DNA of 64,000 bases from assembly GCF_022965805.1 (NCBI RefSeq), contig NC_133101.1:43995642-44059641 (forward strand), written 5' to 3'. This document shows positions 12,359 through 24,312 of this stretch, in pieces (position 1 is the stretch's first letter; every line of letters begins with the position of its first letter). Source of the DNA: Primulina eburnea. Taxonomy: Eukaryota; Streptophyta; Magnoliopsida; Lamiales; Gesneriaceae. Position numbers and translations under genes: made by a program. Below the pieces are notes generated by a model that did not search any database, was not told where the DNA came from, and saw only the letters and a list, made by a program, of their open reading frames with translations.

Positions 12359-14053
12359 TGTCAAAAAGTATTGAAAAGTAAACAGCTAAATGTTAATGAC
12401 TATTTTAAAATATTTAGTAAGATATAAAATATGGACTTTTACTTTATAAATGTTTACTCCCACTGTTTTGACATCTTTCACTACCCTCTAGTGAAAACGG
12501 AAAACTCCTTTCCTCAGTAGGTACGCAAGGTCCAATTAGCGAATTATGAACCCGAATAATATCAACCAATCACAATTCCTAAAAGGTAGTTTCCAATTGC
12601 ATCACGATGCAACCCTCTACGTAAACTTTTGTCTCACGTTTGAATAGGACCCAATAATATGACGTCGTTCATCTTTACGTGTCAAGCCTTACCCATCGAT
12701 GTTGAACCTTAATGGACGGTCGCCATGAGTTCCCTCAATAATATGAGCCAAAATCATGGGAGTTCCACGTAGTTCACATCACCATTTCAATGGATGTCAC
12801 AGCTTTCCGGTACCCAGGGCCCCCCCAATAATATGAGCCGAGCCTCGAGCACGGGTAGCGTTCATCATGCACTCATTCTCGATGGAAGACATGGAAATTA
12901 TAAACAAATTTATAATTCCCCTTTTCGGGCTTGATAATAATTTTGAATCTTATTCAAAATGAGGGTTTTTAATTTTAAAAGGTCTCATCATTAATTTTAT
13001 TTAAAAGCTCGCCATGTTTGATCGTATGTTGCCGCATTCATGCAACTTTGTTATTATCATAATAATAATGCACATACTCATTATTTATAACATATCATGC
13101 ATATAATATAAACAGTAAACAAAACAAGGGTGATCAATCGCCCCAATACTAATGGCCCGTGTGAGCTAAGCACGGGCCTAGGTCCAATCCTAGAGAAATG
13201 CAAGTATTACATAAGCTTCCAATATTTACATGTATTCGATCTTCATAATCATCAAGGCCACCATCTTCCAATCTTGATCTTCCATTATTCTAATATTTAC
13301 AAATAAATATCCATGGCAAATAGGGATACATCTCATGGGGGTGGGAACAGGCCATAAACCAAGCCCACTTTAAATTTGATAATTATTACAATCATTCAAC
13401 ACAAAATATCCTAGCATACACTTAGCAAATTGGGCTTGGGCTTTTGATCATCTTTCATGCATAATATCACATATCATACACCATCAATTAATTATCACAA
13501 TAATTAATTGATCCAATATTATATATCTTGATCCAATCACTAACCGCCAGGATTATAAACTAAATTAACAAAGTAAACAAACACCTTTGTCTACTTTCTA
13601 ATTAATTTATTTATAACAAAATTTCTTATAAATCACCATTTACTATAAATAATTAAAGTCCAACTTAAATTACTTATTTCATGAGAAAATATTTGCAACT
13701 TTTGTAAATTTAAACTTAAGGTCCCAAAAAATCATTTTTCACCAAAAACATTTTGGCCCATTTTAATTTCACAAATATGTTAGCCATCTCATGGCCCAAC
13801 AACTTCAAGGCCCATGACACTTTGATAATCCAAAACACTTTCGGAAACCCTAGTCGTCATTGCCGTCGCCGGATTCCGGCCAACATGCCCAAAATTTTTT
13901 TTTTTGTAATATTCAATGGGGGGGTTCGGGCAGCTCGAGCTGCCCGAAATAACCCTCTCATGGCCTTGTATTTTGTTGCAAAAATCATCTCATGCGGTTA
14001 GAAATCGACCTCAATATAATATTATGTATATGCTACACAAAATAGTATCCTTA
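12359..14053 (-). other. COP-A long untranslated leader with four spaced ATATTATT boxes
   Basis: About 1.7 kb separates the gag ATG from the PBS. No gene is seen. The leader is conserved in COP-B at 24313-26034. Read on the minus strand it holds ATATTATT at 12827-12834, 12737-12744, 12653-12660 and 12555-12562, mostly followed by a G-rich stretch, at spacings of 90, 84 and 98 bp. COP-B has exactly the same spacings. Confidence 0.75.
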
Positions 14054-14066
14054 GCTCATGATACCA
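14054..14066 (-). other. Primer-binding site of COP-A
   Basis: On the minus strand this reads TGGTATCATGAGC, complementary to the 3' end of initiator tRNA-Met. It lies 2 bp from the LTR end at 14069. Confidence 0.85.
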
Positions 14067-14068
14067 CT

Positions 14069-15816
14069 TGAAAGAGGATCGATTTTAGGTGTTCTAAAGC
14101 GCAACGGAATTTTCAAAATTGTTTTTCAAGAGAAAAAATCGAACACCTCAATCCTATAATTTGTAGCAAATACAAAACACGAAATGTCATACATAGGGTG
14201 TTTAGAAGTTATATCTATCAATCTCTTGAGATTTATGTTGGATCCAACTAAGGTGTAAACACCATAGCTCTTGATGGTAGACAATCTACAAGCTTCACCT
14301 TTCTTTTGGACTCCTTTCTTCAAATTAAGTCCACCACTAACAAGGTAGATCCACTCTAATTTTGCACTAGAAAAATTAGAACATTTTTCTTTGAGAAGTG
14401 TGTGCTTTCATCAACAATTGAAGAAGCAAAAATGGAGAGAAAAATCATCAAAATTTTGGCAATAGCATGTGTGGAGTGAAGGGGATACTTTTCTTGGTGT
14501 GTGAAAAAGTTGTGTTGTTGTCCCAAAAGCATGCCATGCCTTGGACATGGAAAAAATTGTCTCCCAACTCTTCACCTCCACATGCACATTCTATTTGGGC
14601 TTGTAACAATTACAAGGCCCATGGACTTTTAATTTAAATGTCCCAAACAAATTTGAGGCCATATAACCATCACTTGATTTTACTCAAGCCCACTAGTTTA
14701 ATAATTATTTCTAATTGGGCTCTACAAGGCCCAATGTTGTTTAATTAATCCAACACTTGAATTAATTTAACTATTTGGACTCTACTAGGCCCACTAGTGT
14801 TTAATTAATTCAACACTTGAATTAATTTAATTTAGTCCATAATAATGTTTATGAAAATCACAATTTTCAAATACATTATTTGTATGACCAACTTTTAATT
14901 TAGGAACACTTCCTCAAATTAAAAGTTACATTCTCCTTATAGAAGTCATACTTCTATTTTTCCTTACGCTTATAAACTCCTTTATAAGCCGTTCAACACA
15001 TTGAACTATTTTACTTCTCAACGAGATCTAAAAAGTTAGCACTTATGTGACCCTCAATGGTTCATTGATACAACTAGCCGTGGGTTCACATCTCCATGCG
15101 ATTTTGACTAAACATGTCCTTATATGAGCATACCCCAATTGCTCCATTCTTACTTATCAACTCCTTGATAACAAGAACGTCAGAACTCAAGTTTGATAGT
15201 ACCCAACCAATCATGTTAAACGCCTAGCAGCATCGCATACATGATTCCCTAGGTATCAAATGATAGTGCCTGCAAGAATCATTCAATTATGGTTAGAGTA
15301 CAGTACGGTCCCTTCAACTCATATATCCCGACCGATTCGACAACCATTGGTACATCGAGAGTTGTCAATGAATCGATACTATGTGTCATGTCGTAGTTGT
15401 ATCGATGGTGTAATTTAAGAAACCCCTTTCTTAATTACCACCATACTCTGATCAGAGATTTCATACTACATACACATAGGATATCTATACCCGAAGGTAA
15501 GCGGTGAATCCCCGACTACAATGCATCGACTCCTATATGTTTCGACAAAACACCCAACCTTGCCACCTGATGACCCTTTGAGAGTCGGTAAACAAATAAA
15601 AGTGTAATGCTAGCACATAGAGTCTCAATGTTGTCCCGGGTTATAAGGACTAGTGGTGTACAACCATAGAATAGGTCGTTTCCACTCGATAAGTGAGAAC
15701 CACTTAGAAAGTCCTTTATGGAGGGTTGTTCAGTGTACTCTACCAGGATCACCTATCTGCTTGCTCGGACATCACAATGTCCCCTACCAATGAAACATGG
15801 TAATCACATCGCAGAT
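14069..15816 (-). repeat. COP-A 5' LTR, truncated at its outer end
   Basis: The inner end is TGAAAGAGGATCG (CA end on the minus strand). It matches the 3' LTR until CGCAGAT at 15810-15816 and then stops abruptly where a gypsy LTR (TGTAGAACCC) starts. The missing outer part corresponds to 8472-8768 and does not resume anywhere to the right in the proper context. Small open frames inside are repeated in the other LTR copies only because the LTR itself is repeated. Confidence 0.85.
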
Positions 15817-17039
15817 TGTAGAACCCGTAAATCAGACTACGTATATGTCATGCATAATTCTAGTATTTTAAATTAAAATGATTTTATTGCATGAGTATAT
15901 AAATTTAATTATTTTATGTAGTGGTTTAATTTTTATCATTTCAGTTATTTCAGTGAGGCTGGACGGGAGTTGGAGTTTTGAGATAGAATTTAAGATTCAG
16001 AAAACATTTCCAGGATTTATTTTTAGCTAGCAAGTAAGTTGATTTAAGTTAAAAAAGAGGTTTGAGGATTTATTTTAATTACTTGAGGTGAGTAGGAAAT
16101 AAGACCATATAAGTTCCTTTAATTAATGGATTAATTCACTAAATTATTTAAGGGATTAGTGAGGCTTTTAAAGGTTATAAATTTACTAGCTAGAAAACAT
16201 TTCCCCTCCATTTATTAGTGAGATTTTCGGCCACCCTTATGTCTAGACAACTTCTTTTCCAACTCATCATCTTTGACCTATTCTTTGTTTAGTTAGCATG
16301 CAAACCTTTTTAATTAGTGATCAACCTTAATTAATTAATTAATAAGCCATATCCTAACATATTCCTAGCCTTGAATAATCGGCCACCTCACCCCCTTCAA
16401 GCACCAACAAATTAATTGATAGCAACAAAAATTCAAATTTCAAAAGGTGGAGACTTGGTCTTGATTTATTCCCTATATCTTGCACCCACTTCCCTCACTC
16501 TACTAACCATCTTTCCCCCTCTCCCTTGCTCGAAATTGAGAGAATTTCAAAGCTAAAAACCGTGTGAATTCAGTAGGAAACAAGCGAGAATAATCGAGTG
16601 AAGAACAAGCTAGCAAGAGCGCTCCACTCCTCCGCGCCGCGTCGTCGTCGTTTAGTTCGTTTTCTTTCAAAACGAAACCAGGCATGCGTAGGTTCTTCTT
16701 TGACTCTTCAATCAAGTCCTATTATCAATTATTTTCATTGCATGATCATGATTTCTATGGCCATAAACCGAAATCCAACAAGAATTTTCAGAAAAATAAA
16801 AGTGCAGAATTTCGGTTTTCATTTCAAGCTTCACGATTTCTTTTGTGTTGATGGTTACAGGTATTGGTTCGACTCAAGGCTCCCAATGCTGCATCTATAC
16901 ATGTACTAGAACATGTTAGGATCATAATGGTCCATTCATTCAAGCCCCTCACCCGCTGGAAACGAAAATTGACAGCAACTCCCCAAGCACAGCTCATGTG
17001 CACTCGATTTCTTGTGTCTTGCTGTCAAAAAGGGAAGCT

Positions 17040-17480
17040 TCTGATCTTGGCTGCCCTAGTAGCCTATAGCCATGGTTAGATTACTTCCCTAGCATGTTTA
17101 AGACGTGACTAAGTCGCCCTTTTGGTTGCTTGGTCCATGGTTAATCGGTTTTTAAAATAAAACTCCAAGAACAGCCCTTTCGCCCCTCTTCATTTTACAG
17201 CATGTATGGTTCGAATTCTTGTGGATGGTGTGGATCTTGGTTGGCCTATGGCCCTTAGCCATGGTTCATACCATGCTCCTAGTTGTCTAGATCGTGCCAT
17301 GGTCAATCAAATGGCCACTGGAACGACACGAGACAACAATCGAAGCAAGACACCGCACACGCATGTATGAGTGTTCTCAGTTGAACTTTTCTGATGTTGT
17401 TGGAATATTTCGAATTGTGGCTGGCCTAGGGCCCTTAGCCATGGTTCAAATCATTCCTTGTGATGTTGGTAAGAGTTTTT
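17040..17480 (+). repeat. Degenerate ~185-bp tandem repeat inside the LTR
   Basis: Three related segments centre on GGCCTATGGCCCTTAGCC-like words followed by ATGGTT: near 17042, 17233 and 17413. A second shared word, CCATGGTTAATC or a close variant, follows each of the first two. The units are strongly diverged. Confidence 0.6.
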
Positions 17481-18119
17481 GGTCGGTGGTTCGAGCCCCA
17501 ATGGCCATTAGCCTCGCAAACGAAACAAGCAACCCAAGCGCAGCTGTTGGAATTTCTGGACAGCAGCGTGCTGCGTCGGTTTGGTGGCTCGTTCGAGTTC
17601 TCGGTTGGCTTTTAGCCTATGGACTTGGACTGGACAGTGCCTCATTGAGTTGGGAAGGTCATGTTTTTGACCATTTGTCATTCAGATCATTTTTTAGGTC
17701 GTACGAGAATTTACGGTGCGATGTGCCAAATTGACTCTCGAAAGAGCGTTCATGTTTTGGCCTCCATTCACCTAGATTTCGGCCCTCACCATTTTAGGAG
17801 CATTATTTTATCATTTTAGGCGTATTTTAATCATGACTACATGATGGTTCAGTGTTGGTTCGGGTTGGTTCAGAGTCATGATTAAATACGAAGTCGTTAG
17901 GCGTAATTGTCACATTTTTTGAAGGTTATTGCATAGTTTGGTCCCATAAATCTATTGCATATTTTTCATGGCACATTTAGGTTGCAGCAAGCCTGGGAGC
18001 GATCCAATCCATCCAGTAAAATGATTACAGGATATTTAATTCAGTTATTTAATTATATTACGTGCAAAAATACAAATTTTGAGATTTATGCGATATGGCT
18101 TGTGGTCACTTTACTATCA

Positions 18120-18330
18120 TGATTAAATCCGGTCGCCAGTTATCGGTCCGGTCGTCAGTTACCGGTTATGAGAGCACTACTAAGTCCTGTCGCCAGTTAC
18201 AAGCCCGGTCGCCAATTACCGGCCAGTTCAGTTGTTTCACCCAGTACTGTGGCAGTGGTCTGATCAGACGTACATTACTATGTCATGTCGCTAGTTACAG
18301 GCCCGGTCGCCAGTTACCAGTCAGTTCAGT
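18120..18330 (+). repeat. Array of GGTCGCCAGTTACCGG-like words
   Basis: At least seven variants of (G)GTCGCCAGTTA(C)CGG occur, often in pairs. It occupies the same relative LTR position (before the CCCAGTACTGTGG box or around it) as the hairpin array at 4591-4747 in the other family. Confidence 0.7.
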
Positions 18331-18888
18331 TCAGGGACCACATGCGTAGACCATAATCTCACCAGAAAATTATTACAGGCTATTTCAGTACAGGGCTCCA
18401 AGGAGCAAAAATTTTCACTATGATTTTCAGTACAGTTATGCACGTATTATAATAATCATGCCACGACATTTTTACGATATGCCTCATGACATGATATTTT
18501 CACTTGCATGAAACTTTACTATTTATTTACTTGTTATTTACGATGTATGCATGTTGAGTCTTTAGACTCACTAGTCTTGATTGTTGTAGGTGCTGATGAT
18601 GTCGGGGCCGAGGGTGGGGACCAGTGAACAGGCTCGAGTCGGCAATAGTAGAACCCGAGGACCTCAGTTCAGCATTTATTATTATGCGATTGCGCAAACA
18701 TTTTAATTATCATTGGAAAAAAAATTTTTTATTGTTATTTCGAAAAATGTTAATTTCTTCCGCTGCCATGTTGAACATCAAACTTTATTTATCAGTTCAG
18801 TTATGATTGAGGCAACTTTGATTATTTAAAAAGAAAAATTTTAATTTTTCCGCAAATATTCAAACACGAATTTTCGGGCCGTTATAGC

Positions 18889-18900
18889 TGGTATAAGAGC
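18889..18900 (+). other. Primer-binding site
   Basis: TGGTATAAGAGC, two bases after the LTR end at 18886, close to the complement of initiator tRNA-Met. The following GGGTTGCACTACTACTGACC and AAGCTCATGAAGTC look like the leader of a Tekay-type element. Confidence 0.75.
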
Positions 18901-21147
18901 AATGATTCTGTAAAGGGTTGCACTACTACTGACCGCGAGAAGCTCATGAAGTCACGTCTTCGGTCTGTAAGTTTTACATTTATGCATTTTATTTAAAGCA
19001 TGAATTATTTTAACAGCATGTTTCCATGAAATATTTTACGTTCAGATTTTAATTGTTCAGTGTTTATTTAAATTTAAAATAAATTATGGAATTATGCATG
19101 TTGGGTACGTTTGAATTGGACATGTCTAAGAATTCGAATATTGGGCTTTAGGAGAGGTTGAAAATGATTTGACTATATTAATTTTTAGATCAGTAGTGTT
19201 GATGTCCTCCTTATGGGTTATAAGTTAATCTTGAAAATATTGAATGATTTTGAGACTTGTAGAAATTTCTAAGAAATTATTAATGGTTCTTGGTTGCTAG
19301 TCGAGTAAATTTTTGAGGATTTCATATAAGCAATAGCGATTCGAAGACTACGATAATCATTAGGATTATAAGTACAATTTGAGGATTTTAAGTATCTATG
19401 GAAATGTAAGATTAATTATGAGAATTTATTTAGGATGCATGCTCTACATAGTTGGATTTAAAGATTGAATTGCAGGAATTGAGAATTTTAAGGACCTAAT
19501 TGTAATAACTAATAATTTGAGGACCTAAGTGCAAAACAAAAATTCTAAGGGACTATTTTTGAATTTACCAAATTTTGGGATTTAATTTTGAGTTCGAGAA
19601 TCTAAAAGTTTAATGAGGTAAAGATGGAAAATTTTAGGGGGACAATGATGCAAATTTCGAAGAGTCGTAGGGCCAAAATGTAAATTTGGAGAACTGTAAG
19701 GGCCAGATTGCAAGTTTCAAAGTTTTAAGGATGTAATTGCGAGCTTTTGAGAAACACTTGGGATTTTAAGTATTTATAGAAATGTAAGACATGTTATGGG
19801 AATTAATTTTTGGTTTAATAAACTTAAGACTATTGAACCTTATGATATGAGAAATCTATAAAATGAAATTGGGAATACTGAGGACTCATGAGTAATTGTG
19901 GAATTTTCGAGATTTATGGAAAAATTGGACGATATTCGAGGAAAGTAAGGATTAATTTTACAATTTTAAGTAATTTGAGAATTTATTTAGTGGTAAGTGA
20001 GAATTGAACGGTTTAAATGGTAGGAGGAATTTTCGGTTATTTAGTCTCGAAGGAAATATAGAATATTTAGATATTTGAGTTATAATATTATAATGAATGG
20101 TAACCCAAGACATTGTAGGATGAATCGATCTTAGGCGTGAAAATTTAAGCGTTAGTGAAATCATGTTCTGGCAAATTAAGGATTTAAAGTGATGACGATT
20201 TAAGGTAAATTTGATCGGCTAGTTAAGTTATAAGGATAAACATGGAGTTAGTAAATTTTTGAGAACATAAGTTTGATGTGTCACAAGTTTTAGTCATGAT
20301 CTTAACAGTTAAGATTATACCTTGTGAGAATTTAAATTTTTTAGGAAAGTTGGGTACGATGATGGTTAGTTTAATTGGTAGACGCACGTAAGAGGTGAGG
20401 TAGACACCTTGTCTTGAGAAATTTTGAAAGTCATTAACATACTTGGGACTAAACGGATATGTGTATTGGAATTATCTTATTCAAAGCTATTTGGATTAGG
20501 TAAATTTGAATTTCAAATTTATGGGATATTTGTTCATACGGAAATTTTTGGGTGAAATAAAAACAAAAGGGAATTAGTTGTGTTCAATATAAGTTATCAA
20601 TTGATGAATATTAAGATTTCTACCAAGTAAGAAATCTAAAAGCTTGATATGGGGATTCTAGAATTCTATGAGTTATAAGTGAAATTGATTTATTAAAGTT
20701 AGTCTAATGCTACCCTGGGCTAACTTATTAAGTTTATATGCTAGAATTAAGTAAGCATTAAGGATACATAAGAATGCGACACTTGTTCCAATGAGGAAGT
20801 TCAGAGTCCTAGGCTTCAACTAGATTGTAATTGGGAAGAGGATAGTTTGAGCAGGTAATTGATGCTAGAAGTGCTATTATTAAGGTAGAAGGTCAAAGTT
20901 GTATAATTGAGTTTTATGGATTAACGTTATTCGAGGTTTAAGATTTACAACGATTTCACACCCGGGATGCACTTGTAAATAATAAGTTACGTAAGTTTAG
21001 TGTCGTAAGATAAAGATTCGATTCAAGGATTTTAGGCTAATACTACTATGAGGTTGAAATAAGGTGTAACATTTAAACGTTCTACTGAGAATAGTAGTCG
21101 ATCAGTAAATTTTGGTACAAAGGTTTCTTAAGTCGAACTGCATAAAT
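18901..21147 (+). other. Non-coding internal region of the gypsy element
   Basis: No gag or pol can be read here in any frame. The DNA is AT-rich and G-rich on the plus strand, with loosely repeated phrases such as GAGGACCTAA, GGGCCAAAATGTAAATT and GAGGATTTTAAG. It could be the spacer of a Tekay-like element that has lost its coding part, or a large non-autonomous derivative. The tail (20161-21147) has no recognisable content beyond this pattern. Confidence 0.5.
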
Positions 21148-21152
21148 GCTAA

Positions 21153-22785
21153 TTTAATAGCCAAGCCTGGTGTACGGTACGGTTTAAGCTTTTGTATGAT
21201 TATTGATTAATTGGTTAAGATTTAGTTTAGTGTGATGTTAAGAGTTATGTTTGGGTTTTATTATTGTTGGTTATAACTGTTTCGTGGTATTGTCGTTGTT
21301 AGTTGTGGTGTAGTTGTTTTGTATCAGCGTTGCGATTCGATCTTTGTTGCGTAGAGTTGGTTGTTGGCTTCAGGGGTGACCGCACCCGCGCTCAGTAAGA
21401 GGACCGCACCCGCGGTCGTTATTTATGAATTTTGATGGGTTTGCCGTGAGGACACCGCACCCGCGGTGTGATTGTTACCGCACCCGCGGTGGAGGCACCG
21501 CACCCGCGGTAAGTTTCAGAGCGCACCTGCGGTCGACATTTTCAGAATTTGGAGGAGGTGCCGAGGGCATAGCGCACCCGCGGTGCATGTTGGAGCGCAC
21601 CCGCGGTCGATGAATAGTGAAAGCGTGTTTTTGGTTTTAAGTGATATAATTGGATGTTTTGGCTCATTTCTCTCATTTCTTTTCCTCATTCTCGATTTTC
21701 AGCTCTTGGGGAGGCTAGGGTTTCTTCATTTCTTCTCTTCCTTTCTTTGATCCAAGCTTGTTGTTGGGGATTTGTGGTGAGATTATGTTTATTTTGGGAT
21801 CAAGGAAGATAAAGGTAAGCTTTTGCTATGATTTATTCTTGGTTTGGTGTTGGGAGAATTGTTGGGTTTGTTGATTGTGTTGGTATTTTGGATTAAATGG
21901 TTTGATTGTTGGATTATTGGGTTATTGATGGTGTTATATACGGTTTATTGTTGTAGGAATTCAACCAAGAGATTAGTGGAAGGTGTTCTTGTTGGTTGTA
22001 AGTGGAATCTCATTCTTGTGCTCACATGATAGTATATGTATTGTGTTTCAATGGTTTTAACATGTTGTTCCCTTCCATTTGATCCATATTATGTATTGAA
22101 TTACTTGATTGCATATTTGAGACAATTGAATGTCTCAATTGTGAAAAATAAAATACAAGAGAAAAGAGTTTACAAAGTGTTTGATTAAATGCCCCAAAGA
22201 GAGTTTAAAATGATTTATGGATTGATAGATACATAGTCATAGATTGCATGCAATTAGTTGATCAACGACCATAGGCTTATATCCCTCAGAGTTATCGATT
22301 TATATCGATGGGATATAGGTACAGAGACAGAGATACTATATAGATATCAATCCAACAGAGAAAACAGAAATACCATCTTATTGTTTTATTGCTATGTTAT
22401 TCATGATCCAAGAGTTGATGGTATTTATTGATTTCAAAGCTATGTTTTCAGAGTATGATATGTACATTGCTATGTAAGAGTTCTACTTGCAGAGTTTTAT
22501 ACTCATTTCAGTTTATTCTTGTGATGCAGATAAGAGTGACGGGCCGGGACGTTGATTGTGGGCCGGAGTCATATGCATATAGTTGGAAGGAAGAAGGCCA
22601 TTTTGCAAACATTTTGGACATGATCCTAGAAATGATATTTTGTATTTTGTTATGTCATTTGAATGATCATGTATTTACTTCTTATTGTAAATGTTCTATG
22701 GTAGTTAATTTTTGAATCCTTCTTTCCTTCAAGAAAAATTTTAAATTCCGCTGTGTTTTTATTAAAACCGCTCAGAGGTGTCACA
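21153..22785 (+). mobile_element. Solo LTR of the GYD family
   Basis: The 1633-bp unit begins TTTAATAGCC (the family start is TGTAATAGCC) and ends GAGGTGTCACA. It is flanked by GCTAA at 21148-21152 and 22786-22790. It is the reverse-complement relative of the LTRs of GYD at 36506-38098 and 40564-42157. A GC-rich array of ACCGCACCCGCGGT words lies at about 21380-21610. Confidence 0.9.
21380..21610 (+). repeat. ACCGCACCCGCGGT hairpin array in the solo LTR
   Basis: About eight copies or near-copies occur, four of them perfect (in the intervals near 21403, 21453, 21477 and 21497). Each perfect copy is a 5-bp stem ACCGC/GCGGT with a four-base loop. The word is GC-only in an AT-rich LTR. Confidence 0.8.
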
Positions 22786-22790
22786 GCTAA

Positions 22791-23159
22791 TATAATAGGT
22801 CGATGAATATTACGAGTATAGTATAAGAAAATTAAGGTGCGATAAGTTTAGACATCCATCTCTAGTATGAGCAACTGCGGGATAAGTCAAAATTCGGGGC
22901 TATAGTTGAATAAAACTAAGTCACCATAAGTTGTTTTAAGTTGTGCTTCACAAACGAGGACTTTGGTTGACAAATTTATTTAGGATTGAGGAGACGTAAG
23001 GACAGCTTAATATTTATCTTATCAGAATAGCGCATCGGAAGCGTGGATAATTAGGATTCTAGAAGTAAGAGTCTAAACTTTTTGTTTATCAAGGATAAGC
23101 GAAATTGGAGGAAGTTAAGCAATTATAACTATTGAGGATATGAGGATAAGAATGGGGAT
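22791..23159 (+). other. Non-coding internal DNA, right of the solo LTR
   Basis: This continues the interrupted spacer (TATAATAGGTCGATG onward). I see no gene, and no clear start of the following LTR can be placed. Confidence 0.4.
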
Positions 23160-23933
23160 ATCATGAGGGAAAAGGCTCTAGAAGGAGGCTATTTATGGGA
23201 AAAGACCTCAGAGGGAGCCCGATGATCATATTTTCATTCGATGAGGATAGGCCACGGCCTAGTTTACCGTGAGAGTGTTGCTGGTGTAGATGAATCCATC
23301 GAATTTTTGAGGATGATGAAAGTCACAATTAACGATCTGAATTCAATAAAAATGAAAAATTTTATGATCGTGATAAAAGGAATTATGTTATGAAATGATG
23401 AAAAAGGAAAAAGAAAATGTTATTTTTACGTAAAAAGTATCTTTCACTGTTGCATGTGATTTTATACGTATTACTTGTTATCAAGATTATCGTGTGTTGT
23501 TTCTTTAGACTCACTAGGTGTGATGGATTCAGGTGATTATTATGTTAATGTTACTGGAGGTCTTGATGGTTGACCTTGCTGGACTGTCGGTGCATATAAC
23601 CCCAGGAACGGCGCTTATACTTTTCCGCACTTATGATTTATGTTTACGATTTATGTTAAAAGATTTTTAAGACCATTTATTTATGCTTTTGAGTGGTTTT
23701 TGAGAGGATTATACTTTTCTAGTTTATTGTTTTTTAGGTTGGTAAACATTTGACGAATCTATGTCTTCAGACATTTCTTTTAATTTTTAAATACTAGTTG
23801 GTTGACTTATTATTTTAAAATGAAGCAAAATATTTTATAAAAATATTTTTTTTTGTATATGGGAGTGTTCGATCGATTCCTTAGAAAAAAAATTTCTAGT
23901 ACTTTTTAAGTAAAAAGAATAGCAGACGTTTCA
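23160..23933 (+). repeat. Truncated LTR of the leftmost Tekay-like family
   Basis: From about 23160 the sequence is the reverse complement of 1245-2150 of the minus-strand Tekay-like LTR. Shared phrases include TTTATGGGAAAAG and GAGGGAGCC, AAGTCACAATTAACGATCTG, and the terminal AATTTCTAGTACTTTT and ACGTTTCA. The outer TG end (TGTAAGGTCC in the full copy) is missing. The 3' end at 23933 is followed by CATTC, which is part of the copia LTR; the matching left duplication is not found, so the left part was lost. Confidence 0.75.
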
Positions 23934-24297
23934 CATTCCCTCTAATTTTTTATTCTTCAATTGTTGAGGAAAGCATACACCTCTCAAAGAAAAATCCTCT
24001 AATTTTTCTAGTGCGTTAGAGAGGATCTTCCTATTTAGTGATGAACCTAATTTGAAGGAAAGAATCCATTTGAGCAAGGTGTTCTCTTGGAAGCTTGTAG
24101 ACTGGGTCAACCCTTCAATAGCCAATAATCAATCTTTGTGATCGATAAGTAAAAACTCTTAACACACTATGTATGACATTTTTGTGTTTTTGTTATTTGC
24201 TACACAACATATGTGGTACTGAAATTTTTCTTCTTGAAAAATATGATTTTTTGAAACTTCTGTTGTGCATCCAGGTACTGTAACTGATCCTCTTTCA
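23934..24297 (+). repeat. COP-B 5' LTR, last ~364 bp only
   Basis: It aligns with about the last 395 bp of the 3' LTR (from CATTCCATCC near 33626 to 34019), with small deletions, and ends GATCCTCTTTCA. The outer part of the LTR is replaced by the Tekay-like LTR ending at 23933. Confidence 0.82.
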
Positions 24298-24299
24298 AG

Positions 24300-24312
24300 T
24301 GGTATCATGAGC
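24300..24312 (+). other. Primer-binding site of COP-B
   Basis: TGGTATCATGAGC, 2 bp after the LTR end. It is identical to the COP-A site. Confidence 0.85.

Larger units (their letters stand above)
7318..15816 (-). mobile_element. COP-A, Ty1/copia element, decayed
   Basis: Order on the minus strand: 5' LTR (14069-15816, truncated), PBS (14054-14066), long leader, gag, protease, integrase, reverse transcriptase, RNase H, PPT (8769-8784), and 3' LTR (7318-8768, interrupted by the Tekay-like element). The protease-integrase-RT-RNase H order is that of Ty1/copia. All reading frames are broken by stops and frameshifts, and key catalytic residues are lost, so it is not autonomous. I do not assign it to a named copia lineage. 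Confidence 0.88.
15817..18886 (+). repeat. Ty3/gypsy 5' LTR, third Tekay-like family
   Basis: The 3070-bp LTR begins TGTAGAACCCG and ends GGGCCGTTATA (a C-to-T change from the usual GTTACA), directly before a PBS. It contains a roughly 185-bp degenerate tandem repeat (17040-17480), an array of GGTCGCCAGTTAC words (18120-18330), the CCCAGTACTGTGG box at 18240-18252, and the GAGTC-TTTA-GACTC dyad near 18556-18569. It entered the COP-A LTR; CAGAT (15812-15816) would be its left duplication, but no matching right copy is present. Confidence 0.82.

Noticed and set aside
15516..15752. Small frame repeated at 8187-8405 (antisense in copia LTRs)
   Set aside because: Similarity comes from the LTR duplication itself; length and ends differ and frameshifts occur between copies, so no sign of coding selection.
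17294..17734. Open frame of 146 codons inside the gypsy LTR
   Set aside because: It lies across the degenerate tandem repeat, has no recognisable motif and no relative in the other LTRs. Most likely a chance frame.
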